NCBI RefSeq assembly: GCF_003149145.1
Contig: NZ_QGDQ01000034.1
Span: forward strand, 1 to 52,098
Reading direction: 5' to 3'
From: Quadrisphaera granulorum
GTDB lineage: Bacteria; Actinomycetota; Actinomycetes; Actinomycetales; Quadrisphaeraceae
DNA: 52,098 bases
Numbering within the stretch: the stretch's first letter is position 1; the number at the start of each line of letters is the position of its first letter. The position numbers and the translations under genes are program-made. The notes below the pieces were generated by a model. The model saw nothing but the letters and a program-made list of their open reading frames with translations, was not told the DNA's origin and made no database searches. Shown here piece by piece: positions 45,870 through 52,098 of the stretch.

Positions 45870-46124
45870 ATGGGCACCATCAGCATCGGCGAGCTGCGCG
45901 CCAACCTCGACGAGGTCATCGAGCGAGCCGAGAACGGCGACCAGCGCATCGGCATCACGCGCAACGGCACGCTCGTCGCCGTGGTCATCAGCGTGAAGGA
46001 TTTCGAGGCGCTGGAGGCCGTCGAGCTCGCTCAGGACACCGCCGCCTACCGTGCAGCGAAGGTCGACGACGACGCCGATCGCGTCACGCTCGAGCAGCTG
46101 CGCTCGGAGCTCGACGCCGAGTAG
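45870..46124 (+). CDS. Phd/YefM-type antitoxin, apparently without toxin
   Basis: 84 residues from ATG 45870. MGTISIGELRANLDEVIERAENGDQRIGITRNGTLVAVVISVKDFEALEAVE is a clear Phd/YefM fold: the N-terminal DNA-binding domain with the strand repaired by TRNGTLVAVV. The C-terminal helix (about 55-84) would normally bind a RelE/YoeB-type toxin, but no toxin-like gene follows; the next plus-strand sequence is open only in short non-coding-like frames. It may be an orphan antitoxin left from a lost pair or one that acts in trans. Confidence 0.8.
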   Translation: MGTISIGELRANLDEVIERAENGDQRIGITRNGTLVAVVISVKDFEALEAVELAQDTAAYRAAKVDDDADRVTLEQLRSELDAE

Positions 46125-46154
46125 CTGCCTGGCAGGTGCGTTCGTGCATGGCGA

Positions 46155-46406
46155 CTACAGAGAGCCCACCGCGATCGCCGCGAGACCCACCGCTGCTATC
46201 AGTGCGAGAGCGCGCCCGATCCTGCTCAGCGCAGCAGGGCAGATGTACTCGTCCATGCACAGCTGGCACTGGCACGCTGGCCACTGCTGGTTCTCGATGT
46301 GGTGCGGGCGAGAGCACGTCTCGTCGGGCGAGGCCTGTGACGGCGGCGGAAGCACGGCGCCAGAGTGCGCCCGCGACGGCACTAACTGCCAGGATCCAGA
46401 CGACAC
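46155..46406 (-). CDS. Possible small Cys-rich membrane-tail protein
   Basis: 83 residues from GTG 46406 with GGGGAGG ten bases upstream, 60 bases after arsC on the same strand. The middle reads HHIENQQWPACQCQLCMDEYICP, with four closely spaced cysteines, and the C-terminus is one strong hydrophobic helix (ALALIAAVGLAAIAVGSL). This looks like a metal- or thiol-reactive head on a tail anchor. Codon choice is mixed (a TTA and an ATA codon are present), so it may also be chance. I do not recognise a family. Confidence 0.4.
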   Translation of the reverse strand: MSSGSWQLVPSRAHSGAVLPPPSQASPDETCSRPHHIENQQWPACQCQLCMDEYICPAALSRIGRALALIAAVGLAAIAVGSL

Positions 46407-46466
46407 CCAGACGACACCTCCCCGTTCTTGTGACCAGCGGAACGGTGCCCCGCCCCGGAAGCCGTT

Positions 46467-46928
46467 TCAAGCAGCCCGCTGGAACCGGTCCAGCAGGTCC
46501 TCGACTCGCCGGCTGATGTCGTCGCGGACCAAGCGCATGCGCTCCATTCCCTCGATGCCCCGTGTGGCGGGCTCATCGGTCTCCCACACCTCCACCGGGG
46601 TGCCGCCGACGGGCTCGACGCGGGCCTCCCCGCCCAGGACGACCACGAGGTCAGCGGCGCGCACGTCGTCGTCGGTGAGCTGGTGGGTGCGGGCGGTGGA
46701 GATGTCGACGCCGACCTCGGCCAGGCTCTCCACCGACTGTGCGTTCAGTTTCATACCCGCCTCGGTTCCAGCGGAGAAGACCTGCACCGCCAGGCCCTGC
46801 TGCTCGGCGGCGTGGCGCATCAGCCCGGCCGCCATCTGGGACTTGCCACCGTTGCGCACGCACACGAACAGCACCCGCTGCCCTGTCGTGGCCGTTGTGA
46901 CGAGGGTGGGGTCGGTTGGCTGGGTCAC
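46467..46928 (-). CDS. arsC: Arsenate reductase, low-molecular-weight phosphatase type
   Basis: 153 residues from GTG 46928 with GGAG upstream; the start overlaps the acr3 stop (GTGA). The P-loop is VLFVCVRNGGKSQMAAGLM, with nucleophile Cys23. Lys29 stands where most phosphatase-fold reductases have Arg, a known feature of one actinobacterial branch. VFSAGTEAGMKLN, ARTHQLTDDDVRAADLVVVLGGEA and WETDEPATRGIEGM with its conserved Asp complete the fold. Actinobacterial members use mycothiol and mycoredoxin to reduce arsenate to arsenite for export by Acr3. The thiol partner is inferred. Confidence 0.9.
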   Translation of the reverse strand: MTQPTDPTLVTTATTGQRVLFVCVRNGGKSQMAAGLMRHAAEQQGLAVQVFSAGTEAGMKLNAQSVESLAEVGVDISTARTHQLTDDDVRAADLVVVLGGEARVEPVGGTPVEVWETDEPATRGIEGMERMRLVRDDISRRVEDLLDRFQRAA

Positions 46929-48085
46929 GATGCACTCCTGGAAGTCGTCGTTCCCACGGCACCGGGGGCACCGGGCCCCACGGGGGTGCTGGGGTCGTTC
47001 GGAAAGAACCGGCGCCCAGCCCACAGCGCGACGTACACCAGCGCGACCAGGACGGGCACCTCGATGAGGGGGCCGACTACGCCGGCCAGGGCCTGGCCGG
47101 AGGTGACGCCGAAGGTGCCGATGGATACGGCGATGGCGAGCTCGAAGTTGTTGCCGGCGGCGGTGAAGGACAGCGTGGTGGTGCGGGCGTAATCCATCCC
47201 GATGACCCGACCGAGGGCGAAGGAGCCGCTGAACATGAGGATGAAGTAGGCCAGCAGCGGCAGCCCGATCCGCGCCACGTCCCCGGGCGCGGAGGTGATC
47301 GCGTCTCCCTGCAGCGCGAACAGCAGCACGATCGTGAACAGCAGCCCGTACAGCGCCCAGGGACCCAGGCGCGGCAGGAAGCGCTGCTCGTACCAGTCCC
47401 GTCCCTTGGCCCGCTCGCCCAGCGCGCGCGTCAGGTACCCCGCGAGCAGCGGGATGCCGAGGAACACCAGCACCGAGACCACGATGGCGGCCACGGAGAA
47501 GTCCGCGCTGGTGGTCGGCAGCCCCAGCCATGCAGGAAGCACCTGCAGGTAGAACCAACCGAGCGCGGCGAAGGCGAGGATCTGGAAGACGGAGTTGATC
47601 GCCACCAGGACGGCGGCGGCCTCGCGGTCGCCGCAGGCGAGGTCATTCCAGATCAGGACCATGGCGATGCAGCGGGCCAGGCCGACGATGACCAGGCCGG
47701 TGCGGAACTCAGGGGAGTCGGGCAGCAGCAGCCAGGCCAGGGCGAACATCAGTGCCGGTCCGAGCACCCAGTTCAGGACCAGGGAGGCGGCCAGCATCCG
47801 GCGGCCGGCGGCGTCGGCGCTGATGCGGCCGAGCTGGGTGTAGCGGACCTTGGCCAGGACCGGGTACATCATCACCAGCAGACCCAGGGCGATCGGCAGG
47901 CTGACTGAGCCGACCTCGACCGCCGACAGTGCGTCATCGAGCCCCGGGACAAGGCGGCCGAGGGCCAGACCGAGGATCATCGCGGCGATGATCCAGACCG
48001 GCAGGAAGCGGTCCAGGGTGGACAGGCGAGCGAGCACCGGGGCCTGGGGCCCAGCGGCGGGACGCTCGGAGACGACGTCGCTCAC
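46925..48085 (-). CDS. acr3: Arsenite efflux transporter, ACR3 family
   Basis: 386 residues from GTG 48085, overlapping the arsM stop by four bases. Ten membrane helices are predicted by eye. The essential cysteine lies in GLARCIAMVLIWNDLACGDREAAAVLVAINS, and the conserved glutamate in SFTAAGNNFELAIAVSIGTFG. The N-terminal LSTLDRFLPVWIIAAMILGLALGRLVPG is characteristic. It exports As(III), and perhaps Sb(III), using the proton gradient. It is the middle gene of the tight arsM-acr3-arsC operon. Confidence 0.96.
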   Translation of the reverse strand: MSDVVSERPAAGPQAPVLARLSTLDRFLPVWIIAAMILGLALGRLVPGLDDALSAVEVGSVSLPIALGLLVMMYPVLAKVRYTQLGRISADAAGRRMLAASLVLNWVLGPALMFALAWLLLPDSPEFRTGLVIVGLARCIAMVLIWNDLACGDREAAAVLVAINSVFQILAFAALGWFYLQVLPAWLGLPTTSADFSVAAIVVSVLVFLGIPLLAGYLTRALGERAKGRDWYEQRFLPRLGPWALYGLLFTIVLLFALQGDAITSAPGDVARIGLPLLAYFILMFSGSFALGRVIGMDYARTTTLSFTAAGNNFELAIAVSIGTFGVTSGQALAGVVGPLIEVPVLVALVYVALWAGRRFFPNDPSTPVGPGAPGAVGTTTSRSAS

Positions 48086-48912
48086 GGCGCGGAGTCCTCG
48101 GGCTGGCTGGTCGGAGTGGAGTGGGCGGTGGGCTTGGTCGCTCGGACGATCGCACCGTGTAGGCCGGGGGCGACCTCGTGGGTGAACTCCACGCTGGCTT
48201 CGGTGAACCCGGCCGCGGCCAGGCCGTCGAGGTACTCCGTGCGTGAGAGGGCGCCGGCGATGCAGCCGACGTGGTAGCCGCGTTCGGCGCGCTGGGCGGG
48301 AGTGACGTCGTCCTCGGCGACGACGTCGGAGATCCCCACCCGACCGCCGGGGGCGAGGACCCGGAAGGTCTCGGCGAGTACGGCGGGCTTGTCGGTGGAC
48401 AGGTTGACCACGCAGTTGGAGATGACCACGTCGATGCTGGCGTCGTCGAAGGGCAGTGCCTCGATGGTGCCCTCGCGAAACTCGACGTTGCTGACGCCTG
48501 CGGCGGTGGCGTTGGTGCGGGCCAGGTCGAGCATCTCCCCTGTCATGTCGACCCCGTAGGCGAAGCCGGTGGGCCCGACGCGGCGGGCGGACAGGAGCAC
48601 GTCGATGCCGCCGCCAGAGCCCAGGTCCAGCACGCGCTGGCCGGGGTGCAGGTCTGCGACGGCGGTGGGGTTGCCGCATCCGAGGGAGGCGAGCACTGCC
48701 GCGGCGGGCAGGTGGGAGGTGGCGCCGTCGTCGTAGAGAGAGGCGCCGAAGTGCTCGTCGACCTCGATCGCAGCAGCGGGGCTCGGGGCGCAGCAGCTGC
48801 CCGAGGCGCCGTCAGTGGGGCTGATGGCGAGTGCGGCCTTGGCGTAGCGGGAGCGGACCTGCTCGCGCAGCGCCTCGTCAGCAGACGACAGGGACGACGT
48901 GGTGTTGGTCAT
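48082..48912 (-). CDS. arsM: Arsenite S-adenosylmethionine methyltransferase
   Basis: 276 residues from ATG 48912 with TGGAGG seven bases upstream. SAM-binding motif I is [31 protein letters not shown]. The three cysteines needed for As(III) methylation are present: [23 protein letters not shown] and [11 protein letters not shown]. An N-terminal CC pair (GSCCAPSP) matches the extra cysteines of many ArsM proteins. It turns As(III) into mono- to trimethylated, partly volatile, products. First gene of the minus-strand arsenic operon. Confidence 0.95.
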   Translation of the reverse strand: MTNTTSSLSSADEALREQVRSRYAKAALAISPTDGASGSCCAPSPAAAIEVDEHFGASLYDDGATSHLPAAAVLASLGCGNPTAVADLHPGQRVLDLGSGGGIDVLLSARRVGPTGFAYGVDMTGEMLDLARTNATAAGVSNVEFREGTIEALPFDDASIDVVISNCVVNLSTDKPAVLAETFRVLAPGGRVGISDVVAEDDVTPAQRAERGYHVGCIAGALSRTEYLDGLAAAGFTEASVEFTHEVAPGLHGAIVRATKPTAHSTPTSQPEDSAP

Positions 48913-48943
48913 CACAGACCTCCAGTCCAGGGGCTCGCCAGGG

Positions 48944-49010
48944 CATCGAAGTTCATCGATGCCAACCCTGCCAGAGGCATGGACGAGCGTCAATATCGAC
49001 AGCAGTCGAT
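48944..49010. promoter_or_regulatory. Two ArsR-type inverted repeats between arsM and arsR
   Basis: CATCGA-N6-TCGATG (48944-48961) and ATCGAC-AGCA-GTCGAT (48995-49010) lie in the 119-base divergent region. Both have the ATCGA dyad arms expected for ArsR/SmtB operators. One lies nearer each promoter, so the divergent units could be controlled separately. Confidence 0.7.
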
Positions 49011-49031
49011 GCATGGTGGCAGACTTCGGGA

Positions 49032-49403
49032 ATGGTCACTGCCCTAGGTCTGGTCCCGACCGAGCGCTCCGCTGTCGAGGCTGCTGCGAGCGGTGTCGTG
49101 TGCTGTGCGCCGCTGTCGCGAGAGCCGCTGGGGGCTGAGGACGCCGTCGTCCTGGCCCGCATCCTCAAGGCGATCGCTGACCCCGCCCGGTTGCGGCTGC
49201 TCAGCCTGGTGGCAGCCCACGAGGGCGGCGAGGCCTGCGTGTGCGACCTGATCGAGCCCCTGGGCCTGTCTCAACCCACCGTGAGCCACCACCTGAAGGT
49301 CCTGGTGGAGGCGGGTCTGCTTACCCGGGACAAGCGCGGGGTGTGGGCCTACTACGCACTGGTTCCAGGGGGGCTGGACGCCCTTGCCGCTGTGCTTCGG
49401 TAA
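49032..49403 (+). CDS. arsR: ArsR-family arsenic-responsive repressor
   Basis: 123 residues from ATG 49032. The winged helix is ARILKAIADPARLRLLSLVAAHEGGEACVCDLIEPLGLSQPTVSHHLKVLVEAGLLTRDKRGVWAYYALV. The As(III) ligands are the CVC cysteines at the start of the recognition region, with more in the N-terminal VVCCAPLSREPLG element, an arrangement found in Corynebacterium-type ArsR. It should release the divergent operators when As(III) binds. The acetyltransferase gene follows 14 bases later. Confidence 0.93.
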   Translation: MVTALGLVPTERSAVEAAASGVVCCAPLSREPLGAEDAVVLARILKAIADPARLRLLSLVAAHEGGEACVCDLIEPLGLSQPTVSHHLKVLVEAGLLTRDKRGVWAYYALVPGGLDALAAVLR

Positions 49404-49417
49404 GGGCGGAGGGGGCG

Positions 49418-49972
49418 ATGGAGTCAAGCAGTGCAGTTCCCGGCGATCCAGGTGTCAGGGATATCGAGACCGTGGTCGTCGAGTCGATGACCGAGCAGGA
49501 CTGGCCCGCCGTGTCGAGCATCTATGCCGCGGGCATCGCCACCGGCCACGCCACCTTCGAGGCAGCACCGCCGAGCTGGGAGGACTTCGACGCAATCAAG
49601 GCACCCGAGCACCGGCTGGTGGCCGTCGACGCCGCAGGCCGGGTGGTGGGGTGGGCGGCGGTGGTTACAGTCTCGGACCGCTGCGTCTACGCCGGTGTGG
49701 TGGAGCACTCCGTCTACGTCGCCCCCGAGGCCCGGGGCCGCGGGGTGGGCCGCCTGCTGCTGGAAGAGCTGATCGCCTCTGCCGAGGCCGCTGGCGTCTG
49801 GACGATTCAGTCAGGAATCTTCCCGGAGAACACCGCCAGCTTGGCCCTGCATCAAGCAGCCGGCTTTCGCATCGTCGGGATACGTCAGCGGCTCGGGCGC
49901 ATGAGTCACGGACCGATGGCGGGCCAGTGGCGTGACGTCGTCCTGCTAGAGCGACGCAGCTCGGCGATCTGA
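49418..49972 (+). CDS. GNAT acetyltransferase, ArsN1/phosphinothricin type
   Basis: 184 residues from ATG 49418 with GGAGGGGGCG upstream. A single GNAT domain: ESMTEQDWPAVSSIYAAGIATGHATFE, acetyl-CoA loop VYVAPEARGRGVGRLLLEELIA and the C-terminal HQAAGFRIVGIRQRLGRMSHGPMAGQWRDVVLLER are typical of the phosphinothricin acetyltransferase group. In arsenic operons this group includes ArsN1, which acetylates the arsenic antibiotic arsinothricin. Position directly behind arsR supports ArsN1; the sequence alone cannot exclude action on phosphinothricin or methionine sulfoximine. Confidence 0.85.
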   Translation: MESSSAVPGDPGVRDIETVVVESMTEQDWPAVSSIYAAGIATGHATFEAAPPSWEDFDAIKAPEHRLVAVDAAGRVVGWAAVVTVSDRCVYAGVVEHSVYVAPEARGRGVGRLLLEELIASAEAAGVWTIQSGIFPENTASLALHQAAGFRIVGIRQRLGRMSHGPMAGQWRDVVLLERRSSAI

Positions 49973-50060
49973 GGCCGCGACTGGGGGCTGCGACACCCCG
50001 CTCGATGTACAGCTGTCGAAGTGCCGTGCGCCAGCACGCGCCACGGCGCTGCTGGTCAGA

Positions 50061-50104
50061 CGGTGGGCCCCGTGGGGCTCGAACCCACAACCCGCGGATT
50101 AAAA
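50061..50104 (-). other. 3' fragment of a tRNA-Lys (TTT) gene, candidate attachment site
   Basis: The minus strand reads TTTTAATCCGCGG, then a complete T-arm (GTGGG TTCGAGC CCCAC) and acceptor 3' strand GGGGCCC-A-CCG. This is the anticodon-loop-to-end part of tRNA-Lys; the 5' half is absent and CCA is changed to CCG. Such 3' fragments mark the far end of elements integrated in a tRNA gene. By orientation the element should lie to the right, with the intact tRNA-Lys beyond the window. Confidence 0.8.
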
Positions 50105-50266
50105 GAACGTCGGCGCCCCGAGGGGCGGGGGTACCGCTGTCCGACGTCGACCAGGGCAGACGCGATGTTGTTGCTGGTCAAGCAGCAGAAGTGCAGATCT
50201 ACCGCGCGCACCGCGAGCCACCTCGCCGCATGGCGCCCGCCGCGCCGTGGAGGGGTTCGCGAGGGG

Positions 50267-50500
50267 TCAGCTGTCCCGCAGCAGGTCTGCCGGGTGCACG
50301 CCGAGCGCCTTGGCCAGTCGGTAGATGTTGTCGAGGCTGATGTTGCGCTCGCCGCGCTCGACTGACCCCACGTAGGTGCGGTGCAACCCGGCCTGATCGG
50401 CGAGGTCTTCCTGGCTGAGTGCCAGTGGCTCCCGCAGCGTTCGCACCCGCAGCCCGAAGGCCCGGCGCACAGCGCGGGTCTCCTCGGTTGCGGTCGCCAC
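50267..50500 (-). CDS. XRE-family regulator, controller-protein-like
   Basis: 77 residues from GTG 50500. Nearly all of it is a five-helix Cro/C1 domain: RVRTLREPLALSQEDLADQAGLHRTYVGSVERGERNISLDNIYRLAKALGVHPADLL. The SVERGERNISL turn is typical of controller proteins of restriction-modification systems and of plasmid/phage regulators. It is divergent from the uracil-DNA-glycosylase-like gene, with 60 bases between starts holding palindromic sites. No restriction or methylase gene is visible beside it. Confidence 0.88.
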   Translation of the reverse strand: MATATEETRAVRRAFGLRVRTLREPLALSQEDLADQAGLHRTYVGSVERGERNISLDNIYRLAKALGVHPADLLRDS

Positions 50501-50532
50501 GAGCGCTCACGTTCGGCGAACGCCTCTTATGG

Positions 50533-50554
50533 GTCTACAGACTATGAGTAGCAT
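50533..50554. promoter_or_regulatory. Controller-box-like palindromes and leaderless -10
   Basis: GTCTACAGAC (50533-50542) overlaps GACTATGAGTA (50540-50550), close to the controller-protein box GACT-N3-AGTC. TAGCAT (50549-50554) ends six bases before GTG 50561, so the mRNA may be leaderless. The XRE protein could repress from here. Confidence 0.5.
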
Positions 50555-50560
50555 CCACAG

Positions 50561-51199
50561 GTGTTTTTGGATCACCCGCGAGGATTTCGGGATGCCGCGC
50601 TGCTGGACGAGCGCCGCGCGCTGCTGCAGACCAGCCCGGCGGTGCAGCCGCTGCGGGAGTGGTCGAGCGACCTTGAGCGGCGCCGAGACGTCACCGTCCC
50701 CGACTTCGACCCGGCGGAGGCAGGGGTGGACGCTCGCGTGCTGATCGTTCATGAGGCTCCCGGCCCGATGGCCGCGGTCGGCAACGCCACTCAGCGCCCC
50801 GGTAGCGGCTTCATCTGCGTCGACAACAACGACCAGAGCGCGGCCAACATGTGGTCGCTACGTGCGGAGGCCGACCTACGGGAGACCGAGGTGGCCCACT
50901 GGAACATCGTTCCCTGGTACCTCGGCCCTGCCAGCGTCAAGCCGACCTCCGACGAACTGCGTGCCGGTGCGCGAGAGCTGCGTGCGTTGCTGACTCTTTT
51001 CACGCGCCTGGAGGTCGTTGTGCTGAGCGGGCTGTACGCCCAGCGCGGGTGGATGGAGCACCTCTCGACGGCGAGTGACGTTGTCGTCATCCCCACCTGG
51101 CATCCGGGCGCGCAGTCGCTGAACCGACCCGGACGGCGAGAGGAGATGCTCGCGGCGCTGCAACGGGTGCGAGGCCTGCTCGGCCCTGTTGTCGATTAG
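50561..51199 (+). CDS. Uracil-DNA-glycosylase superfamily protein
   Basis: 212 residues from GTG 50561. VLIVHEAPGPMAAVGNATQRPGSGFICVDNND resembles glycosylase motif 1 (GEAPG). HWNIVPWYLGP and the near-C-terminal VVIPTWHPGAQSLNRPGRREEM resemble the later motifs with the catalytic His. Only one Cys is present, so the Fe-S cluster of families 4 and 5 is missing. A short basic/acidic N-terminal helix region precedes the domain. Catalysis on uracil is plausible but not assured, since several branches of the superfamily are inactive or act on other lesions. It is located on the presumed integrated element. Confidence 0.75.
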   Translation: MFLDHPRGFRDAALLDERRALLQTSPAVQPLREWSSDLERRRDVTVPDFDPAEAGVDARVLIVHEAPGPMAAVGNATQRPGSGFICVDNNDQSAANMWSLRAEADLRETEVAHWNIVPWYLGPASVKPTSDELRAGARELRALLTLFTRLEVVVLSGLYAQRGWMEHLSTASDVVVIPTWHPGAQSLNRPGRREEMLAALQRVRGLLGPVVD

Positions 51200-51490
51200 C
51201 GAGCGCGGTAGGTCGCGGTGCGCGGAGTAGTAGCGGCAGGTCCGTCGACCGCGTAGCGTCATGAGCAGCTACTGATCCAGCGTCTACGAGGTGACGACTG
51301 CTGGGGAGGCTGACCAGCAAGAGTGCTTTCGTTCCCACCCCCGTCTCGGGCGCGGACCGCAAGGCGCTCGCTGTGTGACCCGGCGCGCGGCGCACTCCTC
51401 ACGGGCCACGGCAGACCAGACGTCAGCGACGTCCGGGCTAGCCGTGGCCTTCGCCATGTTCGGCTCGGACTCCGTCCGAGAGGTCCGACC
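51200..51490. other. 291-base intergenic stretch
   Basis: I see no convincing gene. It contains a short inverted sequence CGGACTCCGTCCG near 51467-51479 close to the next start, possibly part of a promoter or operator. GC content and codon-like periodicity are lower than in the flanking chromosome. Confidence 0.3.
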
Positions 51491-51721
51491 GTGACTACAT
51501 CAGATCGTCCCCTGGCCTACTTGACCGTGAATGATGTCGAGTACGAGTACGGCATTCCTGGCAGCACCGTCCGTCGCTGGCTGCGCGACGGCGTCCTCCC
51601 GCACTCCAAGCCCGGCGGCAAGGCCAAGAGCCATGTGCTCATCGCGCGCGTCGACCTGGATGCGCTGCTGGCGGCCTCACGCGTCGAGGCGACTACCGGA
51701 CCGCTGGCCGCGAAGTCGTGA
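51491..51721 (+). CDS. Small HTH_17 / excisionase-like DNA-binding protein
   Basis: 76 residues from GTG 51491. LAYLTVNDVEYEYGIPGSTVRRWLRDGVLPHSKPGGKAKSHVLIARVDLDALLAA is a MerR-like winged helix of the HTH_17 type used by excisionases and small phage regulators: turn GIPGSTVRRWLRDG, wing with a basic KPGGKAKSH, then the RVDLDALLA helix. Such proteins usually sit near integrases in mobile elements, fitting the tRNA-Lys remnant nearby. No integrase is visible to its right within the window. Confidence 0.78.
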   Translation: MTTSDRPLAYLTVNDVEYEYGIPGSTVRRWLRDGVLPHSKPGGKAKSHVLIARVDLDALLAASRVEATTGPLAAKS

Positions 51722-51896
51722 CGGCAATCCGCAGGTTGCGACTTCCAGCGCCAGGCTTATCAAAGCCGGAAATGTCGCCAATGGCGCGAATTACGCTAGT
51801 CCGAGCGACCCTCGCGGAGCAGGAGATCCGTCCGCGGGGGTGGCCCGGTGCGCAGGTGTGGCCGGCATACGTCCGAGCGTGCACTTAGGAGAAGTC

Positions 51897-52034
51897 ATGC
51901 CGCAGAGAGGCATCAACGCCGGAACTCCCGTGCGTTACACCGTCGACGGGGTCGACGTGAACACCATCTGGCAAGAGGTCATCGCGGGGCTGGAGGTGCT
52001 CAATGAGCCTTTGCCACTAGCGCGTCGGCGGTGA
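51897..52034 (+). CDS. Small unknown protein on the presumed element
   Basis: 45 residues from ATG 51897 with an excellent AGGAGAAGTC upstream. It contains INAGTPVRYTVDGVDVNTIWQEVIAGLEVLNE, which reminds me of the N-termini of some actinophage structural proteins, but here it stops early. The TGA overlaps a new GTG start (GTGA), so it is likely translated with the next gene. A truncated phage gene or a genuine small protein are both possible. Confidence 0.55.
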   Translation: MPQRGINAGTPVRYTVDGVDVNTIWQEVIAGLEVLNEPLPLARRR

Positions 52035-52098
52035 CGCTGCGTGACCTTGGGTTGCGAGTCGAGGGTGGGACCCCGAAGGATGGATCGGTCCGCTCAAA
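52031..52098 (+). CDS. Start of a further gene, cut by the window edge
   Basis: GTG at 52031 overlaps the preceding stop as GTGA. The frame reads TLRDLGLRVEGGTPKDGSV and is still open at the last base. Too short to identify. Confidence 0.45.
   Translation, partial: MTLRDLGLRVEGGTPKDGSVRS

Noticed and set aside
46084-46470. Other open frames around the small Cys-rich candidate, on both strands
   Set aside because: They lack ribosome-binding sites and recognisable features and overlap each other; only 46155-46406 has supporting signals.
50115-50128. CGCCCC-GA-GGGGCG beside the tRNA-Lys fragment as the 5' half of the tRNA
   Set aside because: It does not contain D-arm sequence and only forms a short GC hairpin, so the tRNA remains a 3' fragment.

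Overview
The window is very GC-rich chromosomal DNA with many GTG starts, four-base stop/start overlaps, a BldC regulator, a SAM-IV riboswitch, a mycothiol-type arsenate reductase and DUF3073, DUF3140 and PacL-type genes. Together these point to an actinobacterium. The methyl-accepting chemotaxis protein suggests a motile one, possibly near Kineosporiaceae; that last step is a guess.

Layout. 1-4740: tail of an unknown gene, then the conserved block SCP-like protein / small membrane protein / purF / purM / DUF3073 / bldC. 4791-7586: a UvrA-like tandem ABC ATPase and three minus-strand tRNAs (Phe, Asp, Glu). 7708-15330: a TetR/beta-glucosidase divergent pair, a zincin-like protein, topoisomerase IB with DUF3140, and several small membrane or unknown proteins. 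15464-19303: an integrase-fold protein without a catalytic tyrosine that overlaps, tail to tail, a CtpC-type metal ATPase with its PacL partner. 19485-27500: a mannosyltransferase-like GT4, a STAS protein, a cell-wall-binding-repeat protein, an aminotransferase, the SAM-IV-controlled metQNI methionine importer and an RsbW-like ATPase. 27608-31909: divergent gcvP (with a glycine riboswitch) and gcvT. 32000-35286: a chemoreceptor, an SDH-L-type shikimate dehydrogenase homologue and a methyltransferase. 35416-41805: a LacI-controlled oligosaccharide ABC importer with an alpha-glucosidase, lacking its own ATPase subunit.

41786-45723 is a persulfide/sulfite module: a dioxygenase-rhodanese fusion, a rhodanese with a membrane tail, a GntR/UTRA regulator and a TauE/SafE exporter. 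Twin GTACGTAC palindromes lie in its divergent promoter region. 46467-49972 is an arsenic module (arsC, acr3, arsM, divergent arsR and an ArsN1-like acetyltransferase) with two ArsR-type operators. At 50061-50104 there is a 3' fragment of a tRNA-Lys gene. The sequence to its right (XRE regulator, uracil-DNA-glycosylase-like protein, excisionase-like HTH, small unknown genes) looks like the end of an integrated element that continues beyond the window.

Non-coding structure is rich. A REP-like hairpin family (core GTGATCATGGGC) occurs at four loci, always just after a stop codon. Its stems differ between loci but match perfectly within each locus. A second hairpin family (core TGCAGAAGT) occurs as a pair, and palindromic repeats cluster upstream of the sugar importer.
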